A stretch of 64,000 nucleotides of DNA, taken from positions 1-64,000 of the forward strand of contig DASVDR010000009.1 in NCBI GenBank assembly GCA_036381015.1, written 5' to 3'. Positions 1 to 9,280 of this stretch are shown one piece after another. Numbering within the stretch: the stretch's first letter is position 1; every line of letters starts with the position of its first letter. Below the pieces are notes generated by a model, which was not told the origin of the DNA, ran no database searches, and saw nothing but the letters and a program-made list of their open reading frames with translations. Source of the stretch: Gammaproteobacteria bacterium (GTDB lineage Bacteria > Pseudomonadota > Gammaproteobacteria > Steroidobacterales > Rariloculaceae). A program made the translations under genes and the position numbers.

Positions 1-813
1 GCCCTTCAGCTCCTTGTCCCAATCGAACAGCGCAATCCGCTCGCCGTCCAGCAGCACCTCCAGCTGCTCGCCCTCCACCTCGCCGAACGGGCGGAAGTTG
101 CCCATGTTCCCGAGGTTCACCGAGAAAATCTTGATGTTGTACTCGCCGTCCGCCGGGAAGTAGTGATCCACCAAAAGCCCGCCGCGCGTGCCGAACGGCA
201 GCCCTTCGACGTGATAGTTCTGCGTCGTGTCCTCGGCCACGCGGTACACCGTCTGCGTCGGCGCGTCCACATCGCCCATCGCGAGCCGGCTGATGCGGCC
301 GGCGGCCGACAAATAGGCTTCCAGCAGCGTCGACGACAACGTCAGCGTTCCCGCCTGGTTGTCGAAGCCGTTGCTCGAGTCGTCCACCGGAAGGAATTTC
401 GACGCGTCCACCTCGATGCCGAGGAGATCGCGAATCACGTTCTCGTACTCGGCGCGGTTCAAGCGATGCGCGCCAGGCGGCGGCAGATACGGCTCCCACG
501 ACTCGTCGAGCTCGCTCTCGAGCCATTCGGCGACGCCTACGTAGGTCTCGAGCTCCGGCCGCTCCGCCTCCGGCGGCGGCATCATGCCCGCGCGCAGCTT
601 CTCGACGACCTTCTCCCAGGTCTCGCGCTCGGCGCCGATGTGCTCGAGATCGAGCTCTTCGAGGGAAAGCTCGGCAACGCGCTCGAGATCGTTGTGACAA
701 TCGACGCAGTAGGTGCTGATCGTCTCGCTCGCGAGCTCCTGGCCCGACGGGCCGCAGCCCGCGAGCGCCAGCGTCACGCCAACCCCCGACCCCCAAAGCC
801 CAATCCGTTTCAC
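1..813 (-). CDS. DUF1587/DUF1592-type haem-binding lipoprotein, N-terminal part
   Basis: The gene runs off the left edge, so only the first 271 residues are present. The start is GTG at 813, five bases after an AAGGAGG ribosome site. A short hydrophobic signal ends in LALAGCG, a lipobox, and CVDCH at about residue 36 is a class-I haem c motif. It is followed by a cytochrome-like stretch with a MMPPP motif, then HRLNRAEYENVIRDLLG, the signature of DUF1587. These multi-domain proteins (DUF1587, 1592, 1588, 1585) are best known from planctomycetes and also occur in marine proteobacteria. Their function is unproven. The visible traits fit an extracytoplasmic, possibly redox-linked protein. Confidence 0.8.
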   Translation of the reverse strand, partial: MKRIGLWGSGVGVTLALAGCGPSGQELASETISTYCVDCHNDLERVAELSLEELDLEHIGAERETWEKVVEKLRAGMMPPPEAERPELETYVGVAEWLESELDESWEPYLPPPGAHRLNRAEYENVIRDLLGIEVDASKFLPVDDSSNGFDNQAGTLTLSSTLLEAYLSAAGRISRLAMGDVDAPTQTVYRVAEDTTQNYHVEGLPFGTRGGLLVDHYFPADGEYNIKIFSVNLGNMGNFRPFGEVEGEQLEVLLDGERIALFDWDKELKG

Positions 814-1080
814 TCGCCCTCCTTCGACCGCCGTCTCAGGCCATGGAGATAGATAGAGGTTAGAAATCCACCGCAATAGCCGGTTCCATGGCTCGAACCC
901 GCCCACGGTTCTGACGCGGTCCTTACTCACTGAATGTTAACGTCTTCGCCGAAGTTTCTCCAAGCTAGAAGGTGTGCGGATTCCACCAATAGGGCGTGGG
1001 CGAACGGCCCGGATTGCGGCTTTCACTTATTGCTTCGGCGCAACATCCGGGACCGCTCGGGGCGGCGCGAGGGGCGAGCG

Positions 1081-1977
1081 TCAGTCGCCTTCGTCGCAGT
1101 CGCCTCTCGCGGCGAAGAGCTCGTCCAGCTTGCGCTCGTAAGCGTGGTAGCCGAGCACGTCGTACAGCTCCTCGCGAGTCTGCATCGAATCGAGCACCGG
1201 GGTCTGCGTTCCGCTTTCGATGATCGTCCGATAGACCCGCTCGGCCGCTCGACTCATGGCGCGGAACGCGGACAATGGATAGAGAATCATGCTTACGCCC
1301 GCGGCACCGAGCTCGGCCGCGGTGAACGCCGGCGTCACGCCGAACTCCGTCAGATTCGCCAGGACCGGAACGTCCAGGGCGGCGACGAAAGCCGCGTAGT
1401 CCTCGAGCGTGCGCAGCGCTTCGGCGAATATCGCATCCGCCCCGGCCGCGACGTAGGCCCGGCAGCGCGCGATCGAAGCCTCGCGGCCTTCGTGCGCGAA
1501 CGCATCGGTGCGCGCCATCACGACGAAATCGTCGTCCGTTCGCGCGTCCACGGCCACTTTGATCCGGTCGCACATTTCCTCGGCCGGGACGATCGCCTTG
1601 TTGGGGCGATGACCACAGCGCTTCGCCTGCTCCTGATCCTCGATGTGCATCCCGGCGACGCCCGCGCGAATCATCTCGCGCGTCGTCCGCGCGATATTGA
1701 ACGCGCCGCCCCACCCGGTATCCGCATCGACGAGCAGCGGGAGAGAAGTGGCGCCGGTGATACGGCGCGCGTCCTCGAGGACGTCGGAGAGCGTCGTCAT
1801 ACCGAGATCGGGCAGCGCGAACGATGCATTCGCGACGCCGGCTCCCGAGAGGTACAGGGCCTTGAAGCCCGCGCGCTCGGCAAGCCGCGCGCAATACGCG
1901 TTGACGGCGCCGGGAATCAGCAGCGGCGGCGCCTCGACCCAGGCCCTTCTCAGCTTCGCGCCCGCGCTTTCGTTCAT
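1081..1977 (-). CDS. prpB: 2-methylisocitrate lyase
   Basis: This 298-residue protein is close to the usual length of PrpB (E. coli, 296). It would split 2-methylisocitrate into pyruvate and succinate, the last step of the methylcitrate cycle for propionyl-CoA use. Family motifs visible are the metal-binding DADTGWG and the KRCGHRPNK active-site loop, typical of the isocitrate lyase/PEP mutase superfamily. The ATG at 1977 overlaps the prpD stop by four bases (ATGA), so the pair is translationally coupled. prpC and the regulator prpR are not in the window. Confidence 0.93.
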   Translation of the reverse strand: MNESAGAKLRRAWVEAPPLLIPGAVNAYCARLAERAGFKALYLSGAGVANASFALPDLGMTTLSDVLEDARRITGATSLPLLVDADTGWGGAFNIARTTREMIRAGVAGMHIEDQEQAKRCGHRPNKAIVPAEEMCDRIKVAVDARTDDDFVVMARTDAFAHEGREASIARCRAYVAAGADAIFAEALRTLEDYAAFVAALDVPVLANLTEFGVTPAFTAAELGAAGVSMILYPLSAFRAMSRAAERVYRTIIESGTQTPVLDSMQTREELYDVLGYHAYERKLDELFAARGDCDEGD

Positions 1978-3449
1978 CGCCCGCCGCCGTTCGAGAGCCG
2001 CTGCGGCGCCCACAGCCCCATGAACGCCTCGACCGGCATCGCCTCGAGCCGCTCGCGATCGGCGAACGCGGCCTCGATCCGCTCGGCAGAGGCCGCGTCG
2101 AAGCACGTGCGGATATTGCGCGCGAATTTCTCGAGCAAAAGCGGAATGCCTTCGGCACGGCGCCGCCGATGACCGAGCGGGTACTCGACGGCCACGCGCG
2201 CCGTGCGCGTGCCGTCGGCGAACGTGACTTGAACGGCGTTGCCGATCGCGCGCTTGTCCGGGTCGAGATAGTCCGCGCTGAACTGCGGATTCTCGACGAC
2301 CTTCATCGCGGCGCGCAGCGCGTCGACGCGAGGATCGGCGGCGGCCGCGTCCTCGTAATGGTCCGCGGTGAGATCCCCGTGAATGAGAGCGATCGCGACC
2401 ATGTACTGAAGACAATGATCGCGATCGGCCGGATTCGCAAGCGGACCCGTCTTGTCGATGATGCGGCGCGCCGGCGCTTGCGTTTCGATGACGATCTCGG
2501 CGACTTCGTCGAGCCGCCCGCGCACCGCGGGGTGCAGTGCGATGGCCGCCTCGACGGCCGTCTGCGCGTGGAACTCCGCGGGGTACGCGATCTTGAAGAG
2601 CACGTTCTCCATCACGTAGGAGCCCAGCGGCCGCGACAACACGACCGGCCGGCCCCGCATCAGCGCATGCTCGAAGCCCCAGACGGGTGCCGTCAAAGCG
2701 GACGGATAGCCCGGCTCGCCCGAAAGCGCCATCAGCGCGTGGCGGACGGCTCGGCTCGCGGCGTCGCCTGCGGCCCAGCTCTTGCGCGGGCCCGTGTTCG
2801 GCGCGTGACGGTAGGTGCGAAGCGCGCCTCCGTCCAGCCAGGCATTCGATACCGCAGCGACGATCTGCGCGTGCGAGCCGCCGAGCAGGCGCGTCGCCAC
2901 CGCGGTGCTCGCGACGCGCACGAGCAAGACGTGGTCGAGGCCGACGGCGTTGAAGGCGTTCTCGAGCGCGAGCACGCCTTGGATCTCGTGCGCCTCGATC
3001 GCGGCGGTCAGCACGTCGCCGACGGTGAGCGGCCGCGCGTGCGCGGCGGACGAGCCGCGGGCCAGGTAGTCGGCGACGGCGAGGATCGCGCCGAGATTGT
3101 CCGACGGATGCCCCCACTCCGCGGCGAGCCAGGTGTCGTTGTAATCGAGCCAACGGATCATTGCGCCGATATCGAATGCGGCCTTGACCGGATCGAGCTC
3201 GTAGGAGGTGCCCGGCACGCGGACCCCGCCCGGCAGCTCCGCGCCGGGCACGACCGGCCCGAGGCGCTGCCTGCACGCCGGGAAGCCGAGCGCGAGGACC
3301 GCGCAGCCGAGCGAGTCCATCAAGCAATATCGGGCGATGTCGCGCGCTTCGGCCGAGCCGCCGTCGAACGTGGTCACGTAGTCGGCGATCGCCGTCAGCA
3401 GCGGGTCGGGCGGGGGACGAGTGGCGTCTCGGGTGCCGATCGAGCTCAT
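1974..3449 (-). CDS. prpD: 2-methylcitrate dehydratase
   Basis: The 491-residue protein matches the MmgE/PrpD family over its whole length, including [19 protein letters not shown] near residue 100 and [20 protein letters not shown] near 215. PrpD dehydrates 2-methylcitrate to 2-methyl-cis-aconitate. It is the first gene of the leftward pair prpD-prpB and overlaps prpB by four bases. About 165 bp separate it from the divergent ATPase gene, and promoters for both must lie there. The absence of prpC nearby means citrate-synthase activity would have to come from elsewhere in the genome. Confidence 0.92.
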   Translation of the reverse strand: MSSIGTRDATRPPPDPLLTAIADYVTTFDGGSAEARDIARYCLMDSLGCAVLALGFPACRQRLGPVVPGAELPGGVRVPGTSYELDPVKAAFDIGAMIRWLDYNDTWLAAEWGHPSDNLGAILAVADYLARGSSAAHARPLTVGDVLTAAIEAHEIQGVLALENAFNAVGLDHVLLVRVASTAVATRLLGGSHAQIVAAVSNAWLDGGALRTYRHAPNTGPRKSWAAGDAASRAVRHALMALSGEPGYPSALTAPVWGFEHALMRGRPVVLSRPLGSYVMENVLFKIAYPAEFHAQTAVEAAIALHPAVRGRLDEVAEIVIETQAPARRIIDKTGPLANPADRDHCLQYMVAIALIHGDLTADHYEDAAAADPRVDALRAAMKVVENPQFSADYLDPDKRAIGNAVQVTFADGTRTARVAVEYPLGHRRRRAEGIPLLLEKFARNIRTCFDAASAERIEAAFADRERLEAMPVEAFMGLWAPQRLSNGGGR

Positions 3450-3616
3450 CGCGGGGCCTTCAGGATACGGGCGTTTCGGGATCTTAGCCCGAGGCCCGCC
3501 CGGGGCCGCGCACGGCCCGCCGCCCGCGTTATGTTTTGTGATGCGCCTTCGGGAATCGGTACCGCCCGCGGCGCAGACTGTCCGCGTCTTCCCGCACGGG
3601 AAATCGGGTCAGCGCC

Positions 3617-4978
3617 ATGTATGCACGACATTTCGGGCTCGAACGGCGCCTCTTCGCCGGCATCGCCCACGACGAGGCCGTGTTCATCGGCGACGCTCAG
3701 CGCACGGCGGCGGAGTACATGCGGATCGGGCTCGGTGCGCCCGATTCGGTCGTCGTGCTGCACGGCCCGCCCGGCGTCGGCAAGACGACGCTCGCCGCAA
3801 ACGCGCTGCGCAGCTCGTCCCCGAGCACCCGCGTCGCGTCTGCGTGGCTCGCGGCGCCGCCGTCGAATCCCTACGACCTGCTCGAGCTGCTCCTCGCCGA
3901 GTTCGGCTTCGAGCCGTACAAGCACAGCCGCGTCGAGCGGCTCCAGACCTGGCGGCAGTTTCTCACGGAGCTCGGCGCGACCGATACGCGCATCTTCATC
4001 GGCGTCGAGCGCGCGGACGAGGTCGGCGACGCCGTGCTGCGCGCGCTCGACTCGCTCACGGCAGCGGACGCGAACGGCTGCCCCGGCGCGAACGTGATCT
4101 TGATGGGCGAGGACGCGCTGCTCGAGCACCTCCGGCTGCCGGCGTTGACCGGCTTGCGGCAACGCGTCCGGCTCGTCCGGCGAGTGGAGCCGCTCGAGGC
4201 CGACGACGTCGAGGCGTATCTCGCGTGCGCGGCGTCCGCCGCGGGCGTCCGCCTCGACGCATTGCTCGCGACGGACGCGCTCGCCGAGCTCGCGCGCCGC
4301 TCCCGCGGAATCCCGCGAGTGCTGAACAATCTTTGCGAGACTGCGCTCGCGCTCGCCGCCGCCCGCGGCGAGCCGGTGGCGACGGCCGACCTCGTGCTCC
4401 GCGCCGCCGTCGATCTGCAAGCGGCTCCCGACGGGCCTTCCGCGGAAACCGACACGCGTTCCGCCGATGCGACGAACATGCCCTTCGCCGAGGCCGCCGA
4501 CCTCCCTTTCGCCGAGACCCCTGACGCGCCTTTCGCAGAGGCTGCCGACACGCCATTCGCCGAGGCCGCCGATCCGAGCCGGGCTACGGAGCGGGCCGAC
4601 AACGACGGCATCCCCGTCCTGACCGAGTTCGTCGACATCGGCGAACCGGCAGCGGCGGAGTGGGATGCAGCGGACGCCGAGCCGTGGGACGCCCCGGACG
4701 CGGAGTTGTGGGAGACCCCGGCGCGCACCGCGGAGCGGGGGACCCCGGTACGCGCCGTGCAGCGCGAGGCCGCCCGCGCGCCGAGCGCCGCGACGCGAGC
4801 GGCCGCGGCCTGGGCGGGAGCGGCCGTCGGCGAGCCGGAGTTCGATCCGGCCGCGACGTTGACGCTGCTCGAGGATCACGAGCTCGATGCGCTCTCCGCG
4901 GAGGTCGCCGCCGCGATCCTCTCGCCGGACGGGTCCGACTGGCCGGAGCCGGCCGAGCTCGCCGACGTCCGCTCGTAG
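3617..4978 (+). CDS. ExeA/GspA-like AAA ATPase
   Basis: A 453-residue protein starting MYARHFGLERRLFAGIAHDEAVF, the N-terminal pattern of ExeA/GspA/TniB-like ATPases. Walker A is GPPGVGKTT at about residue 50, and an acidic TRIFIGVERADE segment takes the Walker B place. The C-terminal third is Ala/Glu/Asp-rich, with four copies of an eight-residue unit PFAEAADx (4481-4576), and ends in an acidic tail. ExeA works with ExeB to insert the type II secretion secretin, but no secretion genes adjoin this one. It stands alone between the divergent prp genes and a convergent gene. The peptidoglycan-binding domain of classical ExeA is not evident. Confidence 0.7.
   Translation: MYARHFGLERRLFAGIAHDEAVFIGDAQRTAAEYMRIGLGAPDSVVVLHGPPGVGKTTLAANALRSSSPSTRVASAWLAAPPSNPYDLLELLLAEFGFEPYKHSRVERLQTWRQFLTELGATDTRIFIGVERADEVGDAVLRALDSLTAADANGCPGANVILMGEDALLEHLRLPALTGLRQRVRLVRRVEPLEADDVEAYLACAASAAGVRLDALLATDALAELARRSRGIPRVLNNLCETALALAAARGEPVATADLVLRAAVDLQAAPDGPSAETDTRSADATNMPFAEAADLPFAETPDAPFAEAADTPFAEAADPSRATERADNDGIPVLTEFVDIGEPAAAEWDAADAEPWDAPDAELWETPARTAERGTPVRAVQREAARAPSAATRAAAAWAGAAVGEPEFDPAATLTLLEDHELDALSAEVAAAILSPDGSDWPEPAELADVRS
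4481..4576 (+). repeat. four in-frame 24-bp coding repeats
   Basis: Four consecutive 24-bp units inside the ATPase gene encode PFAEAADL, PFAETPDA, PFAEAADT and PFAEAADP. They form part of a low-complexity acidic linker. They look like an in-frame expansion and are unlikely to be a regulatory site. Confidence 0.85.
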
Positions 4979-5091
4979 GGCTCGCGCATCGCGCGGGCCG
5001 CGCCCGACGCCGAGGGCCCTGCGCGGCGCTCGACTCCCGGAGCCCGCGAGGTCCGCCCGAAGACGGCGTTTCGCGGCCCAGCGGGCCCGCG

Positions 5092-5520
5092 TCAGACCTC
5101 CGCCGTGAGCCCGGCCTGCTCGACGCCCGCGATGCAGCAGGCCTCGTCCTCGTCGCCCGTGCCGCCGCTCGCGCCGGCGGCGCCGAGCAGACGGCCGGAC
5201 CCGTCCCGAATCAGCACGGCGCCGGGCTGCGGCAGAAACTTGCCGCCGGCCGTGGCGGCGAGCGTGACGAAGAAGTTCGGGTTGTCCTTCGCGCGGAGCG
5301 CGAGCGCCCGACTCGACGCGCCCATCGCGACCGCCGCCCACGCCTTGCCCGTTGCGACTTCCGCCCTGAACATGCTCGCGCCGTCCTCGCGCTGCATCGC
5401 CTTCAAGTGCCCGCTGTCGTCGAGGACCACGACGCTGAGCGGGGGCACCTTCATCTGCCGCGCCTTGGCGAGGGCGTTGGCAATGATTGCGTTCGCTTGC
5501 TCGAGAGTAAGTTGAGCCAT
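5092..5520 (-). CDS. GlcG/HbpS family protein (haem-binding-like)
   Basis: This 142-residue protein begins MAQLTLEQANAIIANALAKA and contains PLSVVVLDDSGHLKAMQRED and FRAEVATGKAWAAVAMG, the hallmark of the GlcG/HbpS (DUF336) fold. The ATG at 5520 follows GGAGGG with good spacing, so I prefer it over an upstream in-frame start. Members bind haem (HbpS) or accompany glycolate and diol catabolism (GlcG, PduO C-terminal domain). Here it lies alone between convergent genes, so its partner is unknown. Confidence 0.8.
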   Translation of the reverse strand: MAQLTLEQANAIIANALAKARQMKVPPLSVVVLDDSGHLKAMQREDGASMFRAEVATGKAWAAVAMGASSRALALRAKDNPNFFVTLAATAGGKFLPQPGAVLIRDGSGRLLGAAGASGGTGDEDEACCIAGVEQAGLTAEV

Positions 5521-5771
5521 CGTCCCTCCGTTCGGACATCCGTCCGCGCGCCGATCGCGGCTTGTCGAACGGCAGAATAAGGCGCGCGCGCCGCTTGGCA
5601 AACCGGTCCGCGAAGGCGGCCGGACACGGGCCGCACCGGTCGGGCGCGGCGACCCGCTCCCGGCCGTCGCTCCGGGGCTGGTTGCGGCTCGCGGCCTTCC
5701 CTACCATTTGCTCCTTTCCACGTTGACCCGCGCCGGCGGCCGTCGGCCGAGGTATCAGGACGCGCACGCGC

Positions 5772-7241
5772 TTGCAGCACAAACACCGGGTATTCCTGGT
5801 CTGCGTGACCGGAATCTTCGTCACGGTCTTCGACACGAGCTCCGCGATCGTCGCGCTGCCGACGATCGCGCTCGAGTTCGATACGGACTTGCCGACCGCG
5901 CAGTGGGTCGTCATCGGCAACAGCCTCACGATCGCTGCCCTGCTCGTCCCGCTCGGCCGACTGTCCGATGCGATCGGGCGCAAGCGAATCTACGTTCTCG
6001 GCTGCTGCCTGTTCTCGATCGGCGCGCTGCTCGCGTCGCTCTCAGGGACGATCCTTTCGCTGGTTCTCGCGCGCGTTCTCGTCGGCGTCGGCTCGTCGAT
6101 GACGCAGAGCACCGCGATGGCGCTCCTCATCGGCCAGTACGGAGCTCACGAGCGCGCCCGCGTGCTCGGCATGCAAATGGGCGGCGTCGGCCTCGGTGCG
6201 ATCGCCGGGCCCGCGACCGGCGGCCTGATCGTCGGCACGATCGGATGGCGCGCGCTGTTCGGCATGACTTCAGCGGCGATGCTCGCGATCGCCATCGCCG
6301 GGCAGCTGATCCTGCGCCGGCGCGCGATGCGGCAGCGCGCGGAAGCGGCGCGGTTCGACGTGGCCGGCGCGGCGGCATTCTCGACGCTGCTCGTCGCCGC
6401 GCTCCTCACGCTTACGCTCGGGCCGCGGATCGGCTGGACCGAGCCGCCGGTCCTCGCCGCGTATCTGCTCGTCGCCGTGCTCGCAATCTCGTTCATCGGC
6501 ATCGAGCGGCGCAGCGCAGCGCCGATCCTCGACTTTCGCCTGCTTCGCTCCGGCGCCTTCGGTCTCGGCGCGCTGAGCTCGGTCGTCGCCTTCATGGGCG
6601 TGTCGTCGACACGCTTCCTCGCGCCGTTCTTCCTGCAAGGGGTGAAGGGCTTCGATCCGTCCCGAGTCGGCTTGCTGATGCTGCCCGCCGCCGTCGTCAC
6701 GGCCGTCGTCGGGCCGTTCGTCGGACGCATCGCCGACCGATTCGGCGTGCGCCGCTTCGCGAACCTGGGGCTCGTCATCGCGCTGCTCGGGCTCGTGCAG
6801 TTCTCTCTGCTCGACGTTACGAGCCCGGTTTGGGTGATCGTGGGCGGGCTGATGACGATGGCGCTCGGGCTCTCGACGTTCAACGCGCCGAATTCGACGT
6901 CGATGCTGAACGCCGTCGATGCGCACGCGCACGGTTTCGCGGCCGGCTTCGTGAACCTTTGCCGGAACACCGGCAACGTCATCGGGATCGCGTTCGGCAC
7001 GGCGATCGTGACGTTGACGATGGGCAACGCGGGCTACGTCGCCTCGCTCGCCGCCGTCGGTCCGCGGGCGGACCGAGGTCTTCTCGCGGCGTTCACCGAC
7101 GGCTTTCAGACCGCGGCCGGCGCTTTGATCGCGCTGACGCTCGGGGTACTCGCGGTCGTGCTCGGCTGGTCGTGGCGCACGCGCGCTGCCGGCCGCACGC
7201 GCGATAACGCGCCAGCGCCGGAAGCCGCCCGCGACGCGTAG
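5772..7241 (+). CDS. MFS transporter, DHA2-like drug:H+ antiporter
   Basis: A 489-residue integral membrane protein with roughly fourteen hydrophobic helices. The motif GRLSDAIGRKRIYVLG after the second helix is the major facilitator motif A. Length and helix number suggest the DHA2 (14-TMS) drug-efflux group. The best start is TTG at 5772, directly before QHKHRVFLVCVTGIFVTVFDTS, the usual N-terminus of this group; no ATG is available nearby. The last 136 bases overlap the 3' end of the convergent acetyltransferase gene. The substrate cannot be told from sequence. Confidence 0.85.
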   Translation: MQHKHRVFLVCVTGIFVTVFDTSSAIVALPTIALEFDTDLPTAQWVVIGNSLTIAALLVPLGRLSDAIGRKRIYVLGCCLFSIGALLASLSGTILSLVLARVLVGVGSSMTQSTAMALLIGQYGAHERARVLGMQMGGVGLGAIAGPATGGLIVGTIGWRALFGMTSAAMLAIAIAGQLILRRRAMRQRAEAARFDVAGAAAFSTLLVAALLTLTLGPRIGWTEPPVLAAYLLVAVLAISFIGIERRSAAPILDFRLLRSGAFGLGALSSVVAFMGVSSTRFLAPFFLQGVKGFDPSRVGLLMLPAAVVTAVVGPFVGRIADRFGVRRFANLGLVIALLGLVQFSLLDVTSPVWVIVGGLMTMALGLSTFNAPNSTSMLNAVDAHAHGFAAGFVNLCRNTGNVIGIAFGTAIVTLTMGNAGYVASLAAVGPRADRGLLAAFTDGFQTAAGALIALTLGVLAVVLGWSWRTRAAGRTRDNAPAPEAARDA

Positions 7242-7783
7242 CGGCGCCACTCCTCCGCGAGCAGCGCCCAGCGCTCGTGATCGCGCCAGCGCCCCCGAAT
7301 TTTCAGGTAACGCGGGGAAAGGCCCTCGAGCCGAAACCCGAGCCCTTCCACGAGCGCGACCGAGCGTATGTTTCCCGGCTGGATGTTGGCCTCGAGGCGA
7401 TGCAGGCCGAGGTCTCGGAAGCACCAGCCGACGACGACGCGCAACGCTTCGCGCATGAGCCCGTTCCCCGCGAACGGCACGAAGGCGTAATAGCCGAGGG
7501 AGGCCGACTGAATGGAATCGCGGACGATGTCGTTCACGTTCACGACGCCGGCGAGCCGACCCGATTCCGCGTCGATCACGAAGAACGACTCCTGGCTCGG
7601 TCGGCGCTGGCGTCGCAGATAGGCGTGATACTCGGAAGAGGTGCAGGGAGGCTCGACGAACGCTCGGTGAAGCGCACGGCTGCGGATCACGCCGCGCAGA
7701 AACTCCGCTTCCCGGGCAAGCGACGGCCGTTCGAGCCTGATACGCCCGATCCGCGCGGCCGCCGTTTCGGTTCGACGGTGCAT
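7106..7783 (-). CDS. GNAT family N-acetyltransferase (RimJ-like)
   Basis: A 225-residue protein with the RimJ/RimL layout: RIRLERPSLAREAEFL at the start, then a FVIDAESGRLAGVVNV strand pair, GNGLMREALRVVVGWCF as the acetyl-CoA-binding region, and HRLEANIQPGNIRSVALVEG typical of ribosomal-protein N-terminal acetyltransferases. The normal family end is about DHERWALLAEEWRR. The remaining residues, about 44, are translated from DNA that on the other strand encodes the end of the MFS transporter. This suggests the original stop codon was lost. ATG at 7783 is chosen because homology starts just after it. Confidence 0.82.
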   Translation of the reverse strand: MHRRTETAAARIGRIRLERPSLAREAEFLRGVIRSRALHRAFVEPPCTSSEYHAYLRRQRRPSQESFFVIDAESGRLAGVVNVNDIVRDSIQSASLGYYAFVPFAGNGLMREALRVVVGWCFRDLGLHRLEANIQPGNIRSVALVEGLGFRLEGLSPRYLKIRGRWRDHERWALLAEEWRRYASRAASGAGALSRVRPAARVRHDQPSTTASTPSVSAIKAPAAV

Positions 7784-7874
7784 TCGGCGTTCTCGTGCGC
7801 GGCCGGCGGCTCGGCAGCCCCGCGGCTTCCGCAGCGCCGTCGAACCGCGCGCGGCGCGCTCGACAGGGGACCTG

Positions 7875-9149
7875 TCAGCGGTCCCAGTCCTTCTTCCCTT
7901 CGTCCTGTCCCGCGACCGAGTAGAGAACCTGCGCGTTGCGGGTCTTCTGAAAATCCTCGAGCGACTGGCCGCGCATCGCGGCATAGATATGCAGGTTCGT
8001 CGTTCCGATCACCGCGCCGAGCTTCTCGAGCATGAAGAAGATCACGCCGTAGCGGATCATCGCGCGCCAATCGCGCCGGCGGACCATGTCCCGCTCCTCC
8101 TCCGTGAGCCCGGCCTCCTCGAACGCGGCCTCCGGGTCCCTCAAGAAGAGCTCTCGCCTGCGGGGCTCGACGAGGCCGTGCAGGAACTCGTTCAGCCGGA
8201 AGGCGCGCACGCTCGTCTCGAGAGTAAAGGGATACGTGCCGTCGAGCTTCTCGATGCCCGCCCATTCGCGGTTCGCGTGCTCGAGCACGGCGCCGTTGCG
8301 CCGCGGCACCGTGGGGTCGTTCTCGAGCACGAGCGTCGCGATCGGCGTCATCGACGGCAAGTAATACGACTGATGCACCTTCTTGACCTTCGGGGTCAGT
8401 GCGCCGCGCATGATCAGCCACATGATGACCTCGGAGCCTTCGAGCCCGCCGAGCCGCGCGTACTCCGCGATCGTGATCTCGGTGAGCTTCTCGGGCTCCT
8501 CCTCGAGCAGGCGCATGAACTCCATGTCCCATTCGGTGTTGTTGAACCCCGCTCGCTCGCCGTGCACCTGGTGGGACAGCCCGCCGGTGCCGACGACGAC
8601 GACGTCGAGATCCTCCGGATAGCTCTCGATCGCCCGGCCGAGCGCGAGCCCGAGCTTGTAGCAACGGCGCGCCGAGGGGATCGGAAACTGCAGCACGCCC
8701 ACTTGCAGCGGCACGATCGCGCCGGGCCAATCGGGCTCGTGCGGCCAGAGTACCGACAGCGGTGACATGCAGCCGTGATCGAGACCGCGGCGCTGAAAGT
8801 ACGAGAGATCGAACTCGTCGGCCGTGAGGCACTTCGCGATATGCTGCGCCAGAGCGGGGTGCCCCTTCACCGGCGGCAGCGCACGCGGGCCGCCGCCCTC
8901 ATCCGCGACAGGGTACGAATCCCCGACGCCGAGCGCGAAGTGCGAGTAATGATCGAAGAAGAACGACGTGACGTGATCGTTGTAGATCAAAAAGAGCACG
9001 TCGGGATTCTTGTCCTTCAGCCATTGCTGCACCGGCCGATAGCCCTCGAAGATCGGCGCCCATACCGGGTCCCGCTCCTTGTGCGTATCGAGCGCGAAGC
9101 CGATGGTCGGAGTATGCGAAGTGGCGATGCCGCCTACGATTCTTGCCAT
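7875..9149 (-). CDS. galA: gallate dioxygenase (fused LigB-LigA type)
   Basis: The 424-residue protein aligns in order and length with GalA of Pseudomonas putida and DesB of Sphingobium. Its N-terminal two-thirds are a LigB-type extradiol dioxygenase and its C-terminal third a LigA-like domain. Putative Fe(II) ligands His12 (IATSHTPTIG) and His59 (IYNDHVTSFFFDHYSHFALG) are present. GHPALAQHIAKCL and GGLSHQVHGERAGFNN are further family blocks. It would open the gallate ring to 4-oxalomesaconate. No other gallate-pathway gene adjoins it; the neighbours are sodB and an acetyltransferase. Confidence 0.9.
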   Translation of the reverse strand: MARIVGGIATSHTPTIGFALDTHKERDPVWAPIFEGYRPVQQWLKDKNPDVLFLIYNDHVTSFFFDHYSHFALGVGDSYPVADEGGGPRALPPVKGHPALAQHIAKCLTADEFDLSYFQRRGLDHGCMSPLSVLWPHEPDWPGAIVPLQVGVLQFPIPSARRCYKLGLALGRAIESYPEDLDVVVVGTGGLSHQVHGERAGFNNTEWDMEFMRLLEEEPEKLTEITIAEYARLGGLEGSEVIMWLIMRGALTPKVKKVHQSYYLPSMTPIATLVLENDPTVPRRNGAVLEHANREWAGIEKLDGTYPFTLETSVRAFRLNEFLHGLVEPRRRELFLRDPEAAFEEAGLTEEERDMVRRRDWRAMIRYGVIFFMLEKLGAVIGTTNLHIYAAMRGQSLEDFQKTRNAQVLYSVAGQDEGKKDWDR

Positions 9150-9240
9150 GATGCTGTCCTTGGGTCGTTCCGCCCGAAGCCTGCGTTCGATGATCGCAGG
9201 GACGCGCGCCCGGTCTCAACACCCGGGAGGGGACGGGCGC

Positions 9241-9261
9241 GCCGCGCCGGCACGGCGCGGC
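9241..9261 (-). terminator. GC-rich hairpin after sodB
   Basis: GCCGCGCCG and CGGCGCGGC form a perfect 9-bp stem with a three-base loop between the sodB stop and the galA start. There is no U-tract, so termination is uncertain. Confidence 0.4.
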
Positions 9262-9280
9262 GGCCGCGGACGGCCGCGAG

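Noticed and set aside
814-1080. Possible gene between the haem lipoprotein and prpB
   Set aside because: The frames there continue as antisense of prpB and lack start signals; the gap probably holds only the promoter of the left gene.
3446-5983. Long minus-strand frame over the ATPase and HbpS-like genes
   Set aside because: It covers real genes on both strands and has the composition of a GC-rich shadow frame.
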